DNA from: Betaproteobacteria bacterium
GTDB taxonomy: Bacteria; Pseudomonadota; Gammaproteobacteria; Burkholderiales; Casimicrobiaceae
Reading direction: 5' to 3'
Length of the DNA stretch: 62,791 nucleotides
Assembly (NCBI GenBank): GCA_004293675.1
Contig: READ01000034.1
Location: 1 to 62,791 of the forward strand
Shown here: positions 19,319 to 27,444 of the stretch, one piece after another
How the letters are laid out: each line of letters begins with the position of its first letter
How positions within the stretch are numbered: position 1 is the stretch's first letter
Made by a program: the position numbers and the translations under genes
The notes under the pieces: generated by a model
Database searches by the model: none
Told to the model about the DNA's origin: nothing
What the model saw: only the letters and a program-made list of their open reading frames with translations

Positions 19319-20257
19319 GTGGCCCGTGTTACTCCCGTGTTTCCGAATTTGGTCGAACCCGACGGCGTTGATTGCTCTAACAAGCGCCGACCAATGAGCG
19401 TAACGACAGACGACTCGCGCCTGCAAAAGGCGTCGCAAAACGATGGCAAGCCCACCGTCGAATTCACCGGCAACAGCAACGATTACGTCGCCTACCAATT
19501 CATTGATTTGCTGCACACGCTGCAAATTCCCCGCAGTAACGGATACGACGAGTCATGCTTTATCGTGATGGGGCAGGTCAAAGAGTTGCTGTTTCAAGCA
19601 CTGCATTTCGAGCTCTTTAACGCGCGGCACCAAATTGACCAAGACCAATTGCCCGAAGCCATTCGAATGCTCACCCGCGCTCGTGCGATTACCGAGTACA
19701 TCGCTAAATCCTGGGATGTACTCTCAACGATTACGGCCGACGGTTTTAATGAATATCGCGATACGCTTGGGCAAGCCTCGGGTCAGCTCTCGTTTATGTA
19801 CCGACATGTTGAATTCATCCTGGGCAATAAAAGCGAGCGACTTGCACGGGCACACAGCAACATCCCGCACGTCTGGCCAAAGATGAAAGAGGCGCTCGAA
19901 TCGCCCTCGCTCTACGACCGAATTTTGGCCTACCTAGCTCGCAAGGGATACGCCATTCCCGCCGATAGGTTGCAACGCGATTGGACGCAACCTTACGAAG
20001 CCAACGATGCGGTTGAAGCCGTTTGGCGCGCAATTTACGCTGACGCAAAGACTGAGAATCCGCTGTTCGAACTGGGCGAATCGCTGGTCTCACTCGACGA
20101 CGCTTACTCGCAATATCGCTGGCGGCACTTTGTGTCAGTCTCCCGGATCATCGGCCACAAGCCCGGCACGGGCGGCTCGGCGGGCGTCGGCTGGTTGCGC
20201 CAAGTTACCGAATTGCATTTCTTTCCCGAACTCTGGTCACTTCGCACCACACTCTAA
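19319..20257 (+). CDS. kynA: Tryptophan 2,3-dioxygenase
   Basis: Haem enzyme that opens the indole ring of L-tryptophan to N-formylkynurenine, first step of the kynurenine pathway. Family motifs include YDESCFIVMGQVKELLFQALHFEL (from about 77), FNEYRDTLGQASGQLSFMYR (substrate and haem pocket), and WRHFVSVSRIIGHKPGTGGS near the C-terminus with the proximal His in WRHF. Drawn from GTG 19319 (312 aa), which has an AAGGA sequence 10 bp upstream; ATG 19394 would give 287 aa, closer to family length. Confidence 0.94.
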   Translation: MARVTPVFPNLVEPDGVDCSNKRRPMSVTTDDSRLQKASQNDGKPTVEFTGNSNDYVAYQFIDLLHTLQIPRSNGYDESCFIVMGQVKELLFQALHFELFNARHQIDQDQLPEAIRMLTRARAITEYIAKSWDVLSTITADGFNEYRDTLGQASGQLSFMYRHVEFILGNKSERLARAHSNIPHVWPKMKEALESPSLYDRILAYLARKGYAIPADRLQRDWTQPYEANDAVEAVWRAIYADAKTENPLFELGESLVSLDDAYSQYRWRHFVSVSRIIGHKPGTGGSAGVGWLRQVTELHFFPELWSLRTTL

Positions 20258-20261
20258 ATCT

Positions 20262-21521
20262 ATGACGAATCTCTCCACTCACAGCGCCGCCCGTGATCAC
20301 GCCTTGGCGCTTGATCGCGTCGATCCACTCGCCCATTGCCGAGCGCGATTTACGCTGCCCGACGGCGTGATTTACCTTGACGGAAACTCGCTTGGAGCAC
20401 TACCCAAAGGCGTCAACGAACGACTGCATCGTGCGATCAACGAAGAATGGGGCGTCGGTCTGATTCGTTCGTGGAACGATGCTGATTGGTATCCCGCGCC
20501 ACAACGAGTGGGTGCAAAAATCGCCGCGCTCATTGGTGCGAACGCGAGTGAGGTGATCGCGTGTGATTCCACCACAGTGAACTTGTTTAAGGTGCTGTGC
20601 GCGGCCCTGGAAGCCAACCCCGAGCGCGACACCATCATTTGCGAAGAGGGCAATTTTCCGACCGACGCCTACATTACAGAGCGCACCGCAAAGCTCTACG
20701 GCAAGCGTGTGGTGCTCGCGAATCAAAACACGATTGAATCGGTCATCGCCGAGGTTGGTAGCCGACTTTGCGCGGTTGCGCTTACGCATGTGCACTACAA
20801 AACCGGCCGTATGTACAACATGCAACGCATCACTGAGCTCACGCAGTTGCAGGGTGCACGCATCATTTGGGATTTGGCGCACACTGGCGGCGTCATCGCA
20901 GTCCAGCTACACGATTGGCGTGTCGACTATGCAGTGGGCTGCGGCTACAAGTATCTCAATGGCGGTCCCGGCGCGCCCGCCTACGTTTACGTTCGTGAGG
21001 ACTTGATCGTATCGCTCGATCAACCCTTGGCGGGCTGGCATGGGCACGCAGCACCGTTCTCATTTGAGCAGGGTTACCGAGCGCACGCCGGTATTGATCG
21101 AATGTTGGTGGGTACGGCATCGCAGCTATCGTTGATTTCGCTCGAAGCAGCGCTCGCTGCTTACGATGGTGTCGCGATGACCGATGTCCGAGCTAAAAGC
21201 GAATCGCTCACGGGATTATTCATCGAACTCTTTGATGCACAGCTCGGTACATTTGGATTTGATCTGGTCACGCCGCGCGAAGCCGCACAACGCGGAAGCC
21301 AAGTCTCGTTCTCGCATCCCGACGGCTACGCGATTATGCAAGCGGTGATTGCGCGCGGTGTGATCGGTGATTTCCGTGCGCCCAACATTTTGCGCTATGG
21401 TTTCGCGCCGCTTTATTTGACGCATGTTGATATCGCCAATGCCATTGCAATTATTGCCGATGTGATGGGTACGGGCGAGTGGAAGCGTTCCGAGTTTTCG
21501 CAGAAGAAAGCGGTGACCTAG
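20262..21521 (+). CDS. kynU: Kynureninase
   Basis: PLP enzyme cleaving kynurenine to anthranilate and alanine, or 3-hydroxykynurenine to 3-hydroxyanthranilate. It is 419 aa from ATG 20262, four bases after kynA. Motifs: IYLDGNSLGALP near the N-terminus, DLAHTGGVI, and the PLP lysine K230 in GCGYKYLNGGPGAPAY. The C-terminal GDFRAPNILRYGFAPLYLT contacts substrate. It completes a formamidase-kynA-kynU operon that by itself yields anthranilate. Confidence 0.95.
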   Translation: MTNLSTHSAARDHALALDRVDPLAHCRARFTLPDGVIYLDGNSLGALPKGVNERLHRAINEEWGVGLIRSWNDADWYPAPQRVGAKIAALIGANASEVIACDSTTVNLFKVLCAALEANPERDTIICEEGNFPTDAYITERTAKLYGKRVVLANQNTIESVIAEVGSRLCAVALTHVHYKTGRMYNMQRITELTQLQGARIIWDLAHTGGVIAVQLHDWRVDYAVGCGYKYLNGGPGAPAYVYVREDLIVSLDQPLAGWHGHAAPFSFEQGYRAHAGIDRMLVGTASQLSLISLEAALAAYDGVAMTDVRAKSESLTGLFIELFDAQLGTFGFDLVTPREAAQRGSQVSFSHPDGYAIMQAVIARGVIGDFRAPNILRYGFAPLYLTHVDIANAIAIIADVMGTGEWKRSEFSQKKAVT

Positions 21522-21625
21522 ACTGTCGCGAAAGGATGCTAGGCTGGGTTGCCGTACAAGTTGTCGATATCCGCTCGAGAGAACGCGGCTAGATAGTGTT
21601 GATACGAACTTATTGACGTTCTCTT

Positions 21626-21650
21626 GGATGTCACAAAGAAAGACCTGATT
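21626..21650 (+). repeat. Degenerate REP unit of the RAYT family
   Basis: ggatgtcacaaagaaagacc, then tgatt, matches the array unit ggatgtgataatcaaagacc+tgacc with a few changes. It lies downstream of kynU, 1.6 kb from the main array, in the same orientation. Confidence 0.5.
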
Positions 21651-21667
21651 CTGTGGCCCTTCAGCAA

Positions 21668-21907
21668 TTAGCTTTTGCTTGATGGTGCTTTCAACGTAGT
21701 GGTGTTTTCGCACTTGGGATCGTTCAGCGTGCGGATATCTTTCGGATCGCACTGCACTTTGCAGTGCGTGTTGCTGCGACAGGCCGACTCACCCCAGTTT
21801 CGCGCCACCGCACGCCAGTCGGTTGACGCGCAACCGGAGAGTGTTAGTACCGCTGGGCCAAACAAAGCGGAGGCGAGCAAAGACGATGTCGTTGTGTGAT
21901 TGCGCAT
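21668..21907 (-). CDS. Small putative lipoprotein
   Basis: A 79-aa hypothetical protein from ATG 21907. The N-terminal signal ends in the lipobox LTLSGC, with lipidation at about Cys25, followed by ASTDWRAVARNWGES and then four cysteines (ACRSNTHCKVQCDPKD...PKC) that could form two disulfides. I do not recognise a family. It follows the HTH gene with 2 bp between them, so it is co-transcribed with the HTH/DUF2975 pair. Confidence 0.6.
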   Translation of the reverse strand: MRNHTTTSSLLASALFGPAVLTLSGCASTDWRAVARNWGESACRSNTHCKVQCDPKDIRTLNDPKCENTTTLKAPSSKS

Positions 21908-21909
21908 GA

Positions 21910-22128
21910 TTAGTCCTTCGAATCCGGCGTGTATTTGAGGATGTCCCCCGGCTGGCATTGAAGGTATTCGCAAATACGCAGCAACGTGTCGAATCGAATC
22001 CCCTTCACTTTTCCCTGCTTGAGCAGTGACATATTGGCCTCGGTAATGTCCACAAATTCGGCCAAGTCTTTTGACTTGACTTTACGATCAGCGATAACTA
22101 CGTCGAGTTTGACGATGATTGGCACCAC
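21910..22128 (-). CDS. Cro/C1-type HTH regulator (YozG-like)
   Basis: A 72-aa stand-alone helix-turn-helix protein: VVIADRKVKSKDLAEFVDITEANMSLLKQGKVKGIRFDTLLRICEYLQCQPGDIL covers the five-helix XRE domain. The C-terminal QPGDILKY is typical of the small YozG group, which almost always sits beside a DUF2975 membrane protein, as here (9 bp after its stop). Probable autoregulator of this three-gene unit. Confidence 0.85.
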   Translation of the reverse strand: MVPIIVKLDVVIADRKVKSKDLAEFVDITEANMSLLKQGKVKGIRFDTLLRICEYLQCQPGDILKYTPDSKD

Positions 22129-22137
22129 GCGCTCCGG

Positions 22138-22737
22138 TTAAACAATCTGCGCGTTTTCTTCGGCGATGGCGACGGCCTCGGCCATCACTCGCGCCATCTG
22201 CCAGACCACAGCGGCGAACAACAACAGCACTAAATGTTGCGAGCCAAACGAGAGTGAAAGCGACATCGGCCCCGAGCCACCTGCGGTGACGATGAGCCCC
22301 ACAAGCGGCGGCACCAGCACGCAGGCAAGCGCTGCGACAAACATTGCAGCCGCGAATCGACGCAAGGAGTCCACAACTCCGCGATTGAAGTAGTCGCCAG
22401 CAGTAAAGCCAGAGAAAATGCGATACGCGATCAGTAACGCATAGGACATCAGCGCTACGGGCAACATGCCGACGATTGCCGCGACCCATAACGACGCCGA
22501 ACCCGCCGCGGCAAGCGTCGCCTCGCGGTGTGGCAGATTGGCATTCCCGAGCACAGCCAGCAACGCGTTCGGCCAGCGATTTGCCAACCCGTACACCGAC
22601 GCCAACGGCAGCAGGATGGCCAGGAGCAGGCAGCACGCCGCCAGCGCCCGGGTTGCCCGCTGTGACTTGCCGGTACCGGGCGACTGGCCTTTTCGTGATG
22701 CGGTTTGTGGCCATGCGTGTGGCGACGACTCATTCAT
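22138..22737 (-). CDS. DUF2975 membrane protein
   Basis: A 199-aa integral membrane protein with a polar N-terminus of about 28 residues and four predicted transmembrane segments (LAACCLLLAILLPLASVYGL; SLWVAAIVGMLPVALMSYAL; FAAAMFVAALACVLVPPLVG; HLVLLLFAAVVWQMARVM). The tail VMAEAVAIAEENAQIV is the usual DUF2975 ending next to an HTH partner. Function unknown; the pair is widespread. Confidence 0.82.
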   Translation of the reverse strand: MNESSPHAWPQTASRKGQSPGTGKSQRATRALAACCLLLAILLPLASVYGLANRWPNALLAVLGNANLPHREATLAAAGSASLWVAAIVGMLPVALMSYALLIAYRIFSGFTAGDYFNRGVVDSLRRFAAAMFVAALACVLVPPLVGLIVTAGGSGPMSLSLSFGSQHLVLLLFAAVVWQMARVMAEAVAIAEENAQIV

Positions 22738-23226
22738 TCAAAGGCTCCTTCATTCGATTTCAAGGCGCTCGCGACGCTTGTTTGACAGCATGACATCGGG
22801 TGTATTAAGTTTCCGCAAAACAATAATAATTATCTGTTTCAAAATTATATTGATTGATAAATGGAAAAGCAAGATGAAACACTTCACTGTCAACTTGCGT
22901 CGCAGAATTAGCCCATCGGTAGCGCACGCACGGGCCACCACTCTAGTCGCCTTTACTCTGTTGCGAGGTATGGTCGCGCCGCTGGCTGGCTGGCTGCGTG
23001 GGCGGTAATTCGGTCGTGAACCCGTGTCACGCATGGATCAAGGCAGTAAGTGAGATCCCAGGGCAAGAGTTCATAGAGTGAGTTGCCGTATAACCACTCC
23101 GCACTACGAGCACAGGAACTCATCTTGGCGCTGTGGATACGATCTCTGTGCGCCCGGATGATATTTTCATCGTGGATGTAGTGATAGAAGAGCTGGCTCT
23201 GTAAGCCCAATTTCTTTTGAAATTTT
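22738..23226. other. AT-rich intergenic region with possible coding remnant
   Basis: The first 130 bp are AT-rich (22790-22870) and likely hold the promoter of the DUF2975 unit. On the minus strand, 23040-23210 reads HDENIIRAHRDRIHSAK...SAEWLYGNSLYELLPWDLTYCLDP before a stop, which looks like the end of a real protein without a start of its own. A gcc-like ending, LYGNPA-stop, can also be read at 21540-21610. I cannot name the family; it may be a decayed gene beside the REP cluster. Confidence 0.3.
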
Positions 23227-23810
23227 GGATGTGATAGTGAAAGACTTGACCCTAGTTTTCGTAGTTTTCGTGTTGAAATTTTGGATGTGATAGTGAAAAA
23301 CTTGACCCCTGGTTTTCGTGGTCACCATGGATGCGATTTCTCGGATAGAGTTTGGATGTGATAATCAAAGACCTGACCCAATACTGTTCGTTTACGTACT
23401 TAGAACACCATCCTCCGTTCGGGCTGAGCCGGTCGTTGCCTTGGCGGCACACCACCAACCCTTCGACAAGCTCAGGGCGAACGGTGCATAGGCGAACAGT
23501 ATTGAGACCTGACCCCAAAGTCTGTGGATGTGATAATCAAAGACCTGACCCCAAAGTCTGTGCAAAGTCTGTGGATGTGATAATCAAAGACCTGACCCCA
23601 AAGTCTGTGTGACCCCAAAGTCTGTGACCCCAAAGTCTGATCAAAGACCTGACCCCAAAGTCTGTGACCCCAAAGTCTGCAAAAGACCTGACCCCAAAGT
23701 CTGATGCCAAAGTCTGACCTGACCCCAAAGTCTGACCCCATGACCCCAAAGTCTCATGACCCCAAAGTCTCACCAAAGTCTCACATGACCCCAAAGTCTC
23801 ACAGAGCCGT
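23227..23810 (+). repeat. Expanded REP array (RAYT-associated)
   Basis: Five recognisable 26-nt units of the type ggatgtgataatcaaagacc+tgaccc begin at 23227, 23283, 23354, 23526 and 23573. From about 23500 the unit has broken down into at least 14 copies of a shorter core, ccaaagtct, linked by tgacc/tgaccc at variable spacing up to 23810. The core can form a small AGAC...GTCT hairpin. An inverted unit lies at 25040-25065 directly before the RAYT gene. The array runs into the 5' region of the acyltransferase gene. Confidence 0.85.
23379..23504. mobile_element. Small insertion-like segment inside the REP array
   Basis: Inverted 12-bp ends (caatactgttcg at 23379, cgaacagtattg at 23493) enclose a 102-bp core that carries the dispersed accaacccttcgac/aagctcagggcgaacgg repeat. 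The segment is bordered on both sides by agacctgaccc (23369-23379 and 23505-23515), as if it had entered a REP unit with a target duplication, or arose by pairing of two units. Confidence 0.5.
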
Positions 23811-23826
23811 TCAAATGGAAGGCAGG

Positions 23827-25008
23827 ATGTCGGCTCCGAGCTTGCAGAAGCCTGCTCGGATGGCCTTTGCAAATCAGCTTCGTGCGGTGGCTGCACTAAT
23901 GGTTGTGTGGCTCCATCTTGGTGTGCACTACTGGACAGGGGCGGGGTTTGCAGCGGCGACGCTCGGGTTCAGCGCTGCGCCCGCCCAAACTCATGTCCCG
24001 TTTTGGGCGAGCTTATCCCACGTCTTCGGTAGTGCGACTCGAGTCGATTTTGGAGCGCTGGGCGTGGCAGTGTTTTTTCTCATCAGTGGGTTTGTCATAC
24101 CGCTTTCGCTTCGAGAGCTCAAACCTGCGAGATTTTTACTCGCCCGCGCCATCCGAATTTTCCCGACCTACATCGCCTGCTTTTCTTTGCTGCTCTTGGC
24201 GTGGTGGCTGGTTCGCACTATGGGCTGGGGGCCGGGTCGCCCCGAAGTGTCGTTGCGAGACATCTTGGCTCAAGCGTTCTTAGTAGGAGATGTGTTCGCC
24301 ACCGCACCTCTTGACTTGGTCAGCTGGACGCTTCAAATTGAAATCAAATTCTATTTGCTATCGGCTCTCATTGCGACAAGTCTTGTTAGCGGTACGCTAA
24401 CGGGCGTCTATGTTTTGGCGGTGTTGGCGTTACTCGCAAGCGGGCTGCACCGCTGGGCTGCGTTCAATGAAGCGTTGACGGCGAGCATCGGAGCCAACGC
24501 TCCATTTGTGTTCAAACAGCTATTCGTGCAGGCCGGGTTCGTGATTTACATTTTTTTCGGATACGTTTTTTTGCTTTATTACGAGGCGCGAATCACGCTG
24601 ACTAAGGCGGCGGTGCACATTGCTGCGCTATTTCTCCTTTCTATTGCTATCGAATGGCTCTGCGAAGTGCCAACGGGCGTCCTGAAATCTGTTGCGTGGA
24701 ATCAACTGCTTGCGATAGGTGTGTTCTACGCCGCGCTGCGCTGGTGTCCGAAATTCGGTAACGCTAGGGCACTAGATTTTTTGGCCCGAATTAGCTTTCC
24801 ACTGTATCTTGTGCACCTTACTATCGGCTGGGGCAGCCTTGTGCTGTTGCGGCACGCTGGGGTGAATTCAGCTCTCTCGCTTTTAGCCGCATTAGCACTG
24901 TCGCTTCTCTTTGCATGGTTGCTTCATCTAACTGTCGAGGTACCGTCGATGCGGTTGAATGAATGGATGAAGCGCAAGGATGCTGGAGCGACAAGATCGG
25001 CCCCTTGA
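23827..25008 (+). CDS. Acyltransferase 3-family membrane protein
   Basis: A 393-aa membrane O-acyltransferase of the AT-3/OafA type, transferring acyl groups to extracellular or envelope glycans. The opening FANQLRAVAALMVVWLHLGVHYW holds the family's RA.A.L.V...H signature, followed by about ten hydrophobic segments. I prefer ATG 23827, preceded by ggaagg. Reading further upstream to 23704 is open but translates the REP array into repeated 'TPKS' units and is probably not authentic. ATG 23815 is an alternative. Its 5' region and probable promoter are made of repeat DNA. Substrate unknown. Confidence 0.85.
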   Translation: MSAPSLQKPARMAFANQLRAVAALMVVWLHLGVHYWTGAGFAAATLGFSAAPAQTHVPFWASLSHVFGSATRVDFGALGVAVFFLISGFVIPLSLRELKPARFLLARAIRIFPTYIACFSLLLLAWWLVRTMGWGPGRPEVSLRDILAQAFLVGDVFATAPLDLVSWTLQIEIKFYLLSALIATSLVSGTLTGVYVLAVLALLASGLHRWAAFNEALTASIGANAPFVFKQLFVQAGFVIYIFFGYVFLLYYEARITLTKAAVHIAALFLLSIAIEWLCEVPTGVLKSVAWNQLLAIGVFYAALRWCPKFGNARALDFLARISFPLYLVHLTIGWGSLVLLRHAGVNSALSLLAALALSLLFAWLLHLTVEVPSMRLNEWMKRKDAGATRSAP

Positions 25009-25039
25009 TGGCGTGAGCAACGTTTAACTCAAGTGACTA

Positions 25040-25065
25040 GGGTCAGGTCTTTCATCACCACATCC
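25040..25065 (-). repeat. Inverted REP unit upstream of the RAYT gene
   Basis: gggtcaggtctttcatcacc, then acatcc, is the reverse complement of the array unit with few changes. It lies 22 bp before the transposase start and points against the array, as expected for REP sequences flanking their transposase. Confidence 0.8.
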
Positions 25066-25087
25066 AACTCGCTATGATTGATGGATC

Positions 25088-25942
25088 ATGGCAAGACCTC
25101 TAAGACTCGAATTTGCTGGCGCGCTGTATCACGTCACGTCACGTGGCGACGGGCGGGATGACGTTTACCTCTCGGACGAAGATCGGCTTGCCTGGCTTGA
25201 AACCTTCGCTGCTGTGTGCTTGCGGTTTAACTGGGCGTGTCATGCCTATTGCCTGATGAGCAATCACTACCATCTGATCGTCGAAACGCCGGACGCGAAT
25301 TTGTCGATGGGTATGCGGCAATTGAATGGCGTTTACACGCAGCGCTTCAACCGCACCCATGGTCGCGTTGGGCATGTGTTTCAGGGGCGCTTCAAAGCGA
25401 TCCTGGTCGATAAAGACAGTTACTTGCTCGAACTCTCGCGCTATGTCGTGTTGAATCCACTGCGCGCGAAAATGGTTCGCAAGCTGGAAAACTATCCTTG
25501 GAGCAGCTACCTCGCGACCTGCGGCCAGGCTCCAGTGCCAGCGTGGCTGCACGCCGACGCGATTCTTTCGCAGTTCTCAGCGCAGCGAGCTCGTGCGATT
25601 GCGAAGTATGTGACGTTTGTGCATGAGGGCCAGGGACTGCCAAGCCTGTGGAGCCAGCTGCAAGGGCAAATCTTTCTGGGTTCCGAAGCGTTCCTCAAAC
25701 GCGTACAAACACTCATTGAGGAGAAACCCACGCTCGCAGAAGTACCCAAGGCGCAACAACGAGCTCGCGCAAAAGAGCTTAAAGAGTTCGCCAAAAAGTT
25801 TCCGCGCGATGAAGCGATTGCGCGGGCATTTCTGTCGGGGCATCACACGATGGCCTCGGTCGCAGACTTCTTTCATGTGCATTACACGACGGTGAGCCGT
25901 GTTGTTAAGGCGTTTGAGGCTGCGAGAACGGCTCAGATGTAA
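25088..25942 (+). CDS. REP-associated tyrosine transposase (RAYT, Y1_Tnp domain)
   Basis: A HUH single-strand nuclease of the IS200/IS605-related Y1 group thought to mobilise REP hairpins. Of 284 aa, residues 1-145 form the Y1 domain: HUH motif HYH at 60-62 (MSNHYHLIVE) and catalytic Tyr119 in LSRYVVLNPLRAKMV. Residues 145-284 are an extra C-terminal region ending in a helix-turn-helix (HHTMASVADFFHVHYTTVSRVVKAFE). All catalytic residues are intact, so the enzyme may be active. It is flanked by an inverted REP unit and a large direct array upstream. Confidence 0.92.
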   Translation: MARPLRLEFAGALYHVTSRGDGRDDVYLSDEDRLAWLETFAAVCLRFNWACHAYCLMSNHYHLIVETPDANLSMGMRQLNGVYTQRFNRTHGRVGHVFQGRFKAILVDKDSYLLELSRYVVLNPLRAKMVRKLENYPWSSYLATCGQAPVPAWLHADAILSQFSAQRARAIAKYVTFVHEGQGLPSLWSQLQGQIFLGSEAFLKRVQTLIEEKPTLAEVPKAQQRARAKELKEFAKKFPRDEAIARAFLSGHHTMASVADFFHVHYTTVSRVVKAFEAARTAQM

Positions 25943-25949
25943 CGCTGCG

Positions 25950-27278
25950 CTAACGCTGTGGCATGTCCTTAACCCCAAAGCCCAAGCTCACCGTCGCATC
26001 ACTCGGAATTGCGGGCATAGTCGCGTTCCAATCTTCCCAACTTTGTCGCATCGCAGCCAATCGCAGTGGATCGCGCTGGGCGTGATTGGCGCGCTCGCGT
26101 TCGTCGGCGCGAATGTTGAATAGGTATTCGTGCTCGTCAACGCGAAGGTATTTCCAGTCGCCCGCTCGGTAAGCGCGTTGCGCTCGGTGGTTCATGCGCC
26201 AATACATTGGGCGATCAAATTGCGACGTTGCGTCGGCTAGCACCGGCAGCAACGATACGCCGTCGAGTGGATGGTTTGAGTCCGCACTTACACACGCTAC
26301 GTCGAGCATCGTGGCTGACCAATCCATCGTCATGCATAGCTGTTCGCTTTGCCCGCCCGCCGCGATCACGCCAGGCCAATGCGCAATCCACGGCACGCGA
26401 ATGCCGCCTTCGGTCAAGTCCATTTTTCCGCCGACCAGTGGCCAGTTGTCGCTGAATCGTTCGCCGCCGTTGTCACTGGTAAACACGATCAGTGTGTTGT
26501 CGAGCTGACCGGTTTCGCGCAGCGCATTGACGATCCAGCCGATGCCTTCATCCATGTGATGAATCATCCGGCGATAGGTTTCGATATTGCCGCCGTGCAG
26601 GTGAAACAGGTTGCTCTTGACCTCTTCGGCGAGCGCTGCGTCGTCTCGGGTCTCCCACGGCCAATGCGGTGCGGTGTAGTGCAGGCTCAGAAAAAATGGC
26701 TTCTCGGATTGGGCTTTTACGTAGTCCACGGCGCGCTGCGAAATCAAGTCAGTCAGATAACCCGCTGTGGGTGCTTGCTGCTCGCCCGAATACAGATCAT
26801 GGTCGCCGCTGTTGGCGCAGTGAGTGAAGTAATCTACCCCCCCCGACATCGGTCCGAAGAATTCGTCGTAGCCGCTTCGAAGCGGGCTGAAATGCGGTGG
26901 GTAGCCCAAGTGCCATTTGCCAAAAAGCGCGGTTCGATAGCCGCTGGCTTTGAGCAATGAGGGCAGCGTGGGATGCTCGGGCGGCAACCCCAGCGTTGTG
27001 CTACCTTTGCTCTTGCTGTTGATGGGTTCTTCAGCGGCGCCGCGTAAGCGATATTGGTAGCGCGCGGTCATCAGCGCAAAACGCGTGGGTGAGCAGACCG
27101 GTGAATTGGAATAGCCCTGTTTGAACTTGATGCCGCCTGCGGCTAGCTGATCAATGTTGGGGGATACGGCACCAAACGCGGCGTCTCGTCCCCCGTAGCA
27201 GCCCAGATCGGCGTAGCCTAAATCGTCGGCGACGATGAAGATGATGTTGGGGCGCGATACGGTTTGACGTTGCGACAT
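25950..27278 (-). CDS. Arylsulfatase-type sulfatase (Cys-type)
   Basis: Hydrolyses sulfate esters. The 442-aa product begins with the metal-binding strand PNIIFIVADDLGYADLGCYGG (Asp pair). The formylglycine signature CSPTR is at 62-66, so activation needs a formylglycine-generating enzyme, which is not in the window. LFGKWHLGY carries the conserved Lys and His, and FTSDNGGE the later metal ligands. No signal peptide is evident, unusual for a sulfatase and consistent with a cytoplasmic substrate. It is convergent with the RAYT gene (7-bp gap). Substrate unknown. Confidence 0.9.
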   Translation of the reverse strand: MSQRQTVSRPNIIFIVADDLGYADLGCYGGRDAAFGAVSPNIDQLAAGGIKFKQGYSNSPVCSPTRFALMTARYQYRLRGAAEEPINSKSKGSTTLGLPPEHPTLPSLLKASGYRTALFGKWHLGYPPHFSPLRSGYDEFFGPMSGGVDYFTHCANSGDHDLYSGEQQAPTAGYLTDLISQRAVDYVKAQSEKPFFLSLHYTAPHWPWETRDDAALAEEVKSNLFHLHGGNIETYRRMIHHMDEGIGWIVNALRETGQLDNTLIVFTSDNGGERFSDNWPLVGGKMDLTEGGIRVPWIAHWPGVIAAGGQSEQLCMTMDWSATMLDVACVSADSNHPLDGVSLLPVLADATSQFDRPMYWRMNHRAQRAYRAGDWKYLRVDEHEYLFNIRADERERANHAQRDPLRLAAMRQSWEDWNATMPAIPSDATVSLGFGVKDMPQR

Positions 27279-27328
27279 AGGATTACAAGTTCTAGTGAAA
27301 GCGCACGCTCGGCCCCGTCAAACGGTCT

Positions 27329-27426
27329 TTCCCGCGAAGGCGGGAAGCCATCGTGGGTTCAGAGTGGCGCTTCGAGTGAGGAGTTTTGCTCAATGCAGAT
27401 GGATTCCCGCCTGTGCGGGAATGACG
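27329..27426. repeat. Pair of 'ttcccgc...gcgggaa' hairpin repeats
   Basis: ttcccgcgaaggcgggaa (27329-27346) and attcccgcctgtgcgggaat (27403-27422) are palindromic repeats of a type widespread in proteobacteria. They lie between the Bug-type gene and the sulfatase. Confidence 0.65.
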
Positions 27427-27444
27427 AATCAGCGAGGTAGAGCG

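Noticed and set aside
22874-23008. 44-codon plus-strand ORF after the AT-rich region
   Set aside because: Arg/Ala-rich with no family resemblance and no clear ribosome-binding site; likely chance.
23500-23810. Short direct repeats that look CRISPR-like
   Set aside because: The unit is 9-16 nt with irregular spacing and no unique spacers of constant length, no cas genes are present, and the sequence is derived from neighbouring REP units.
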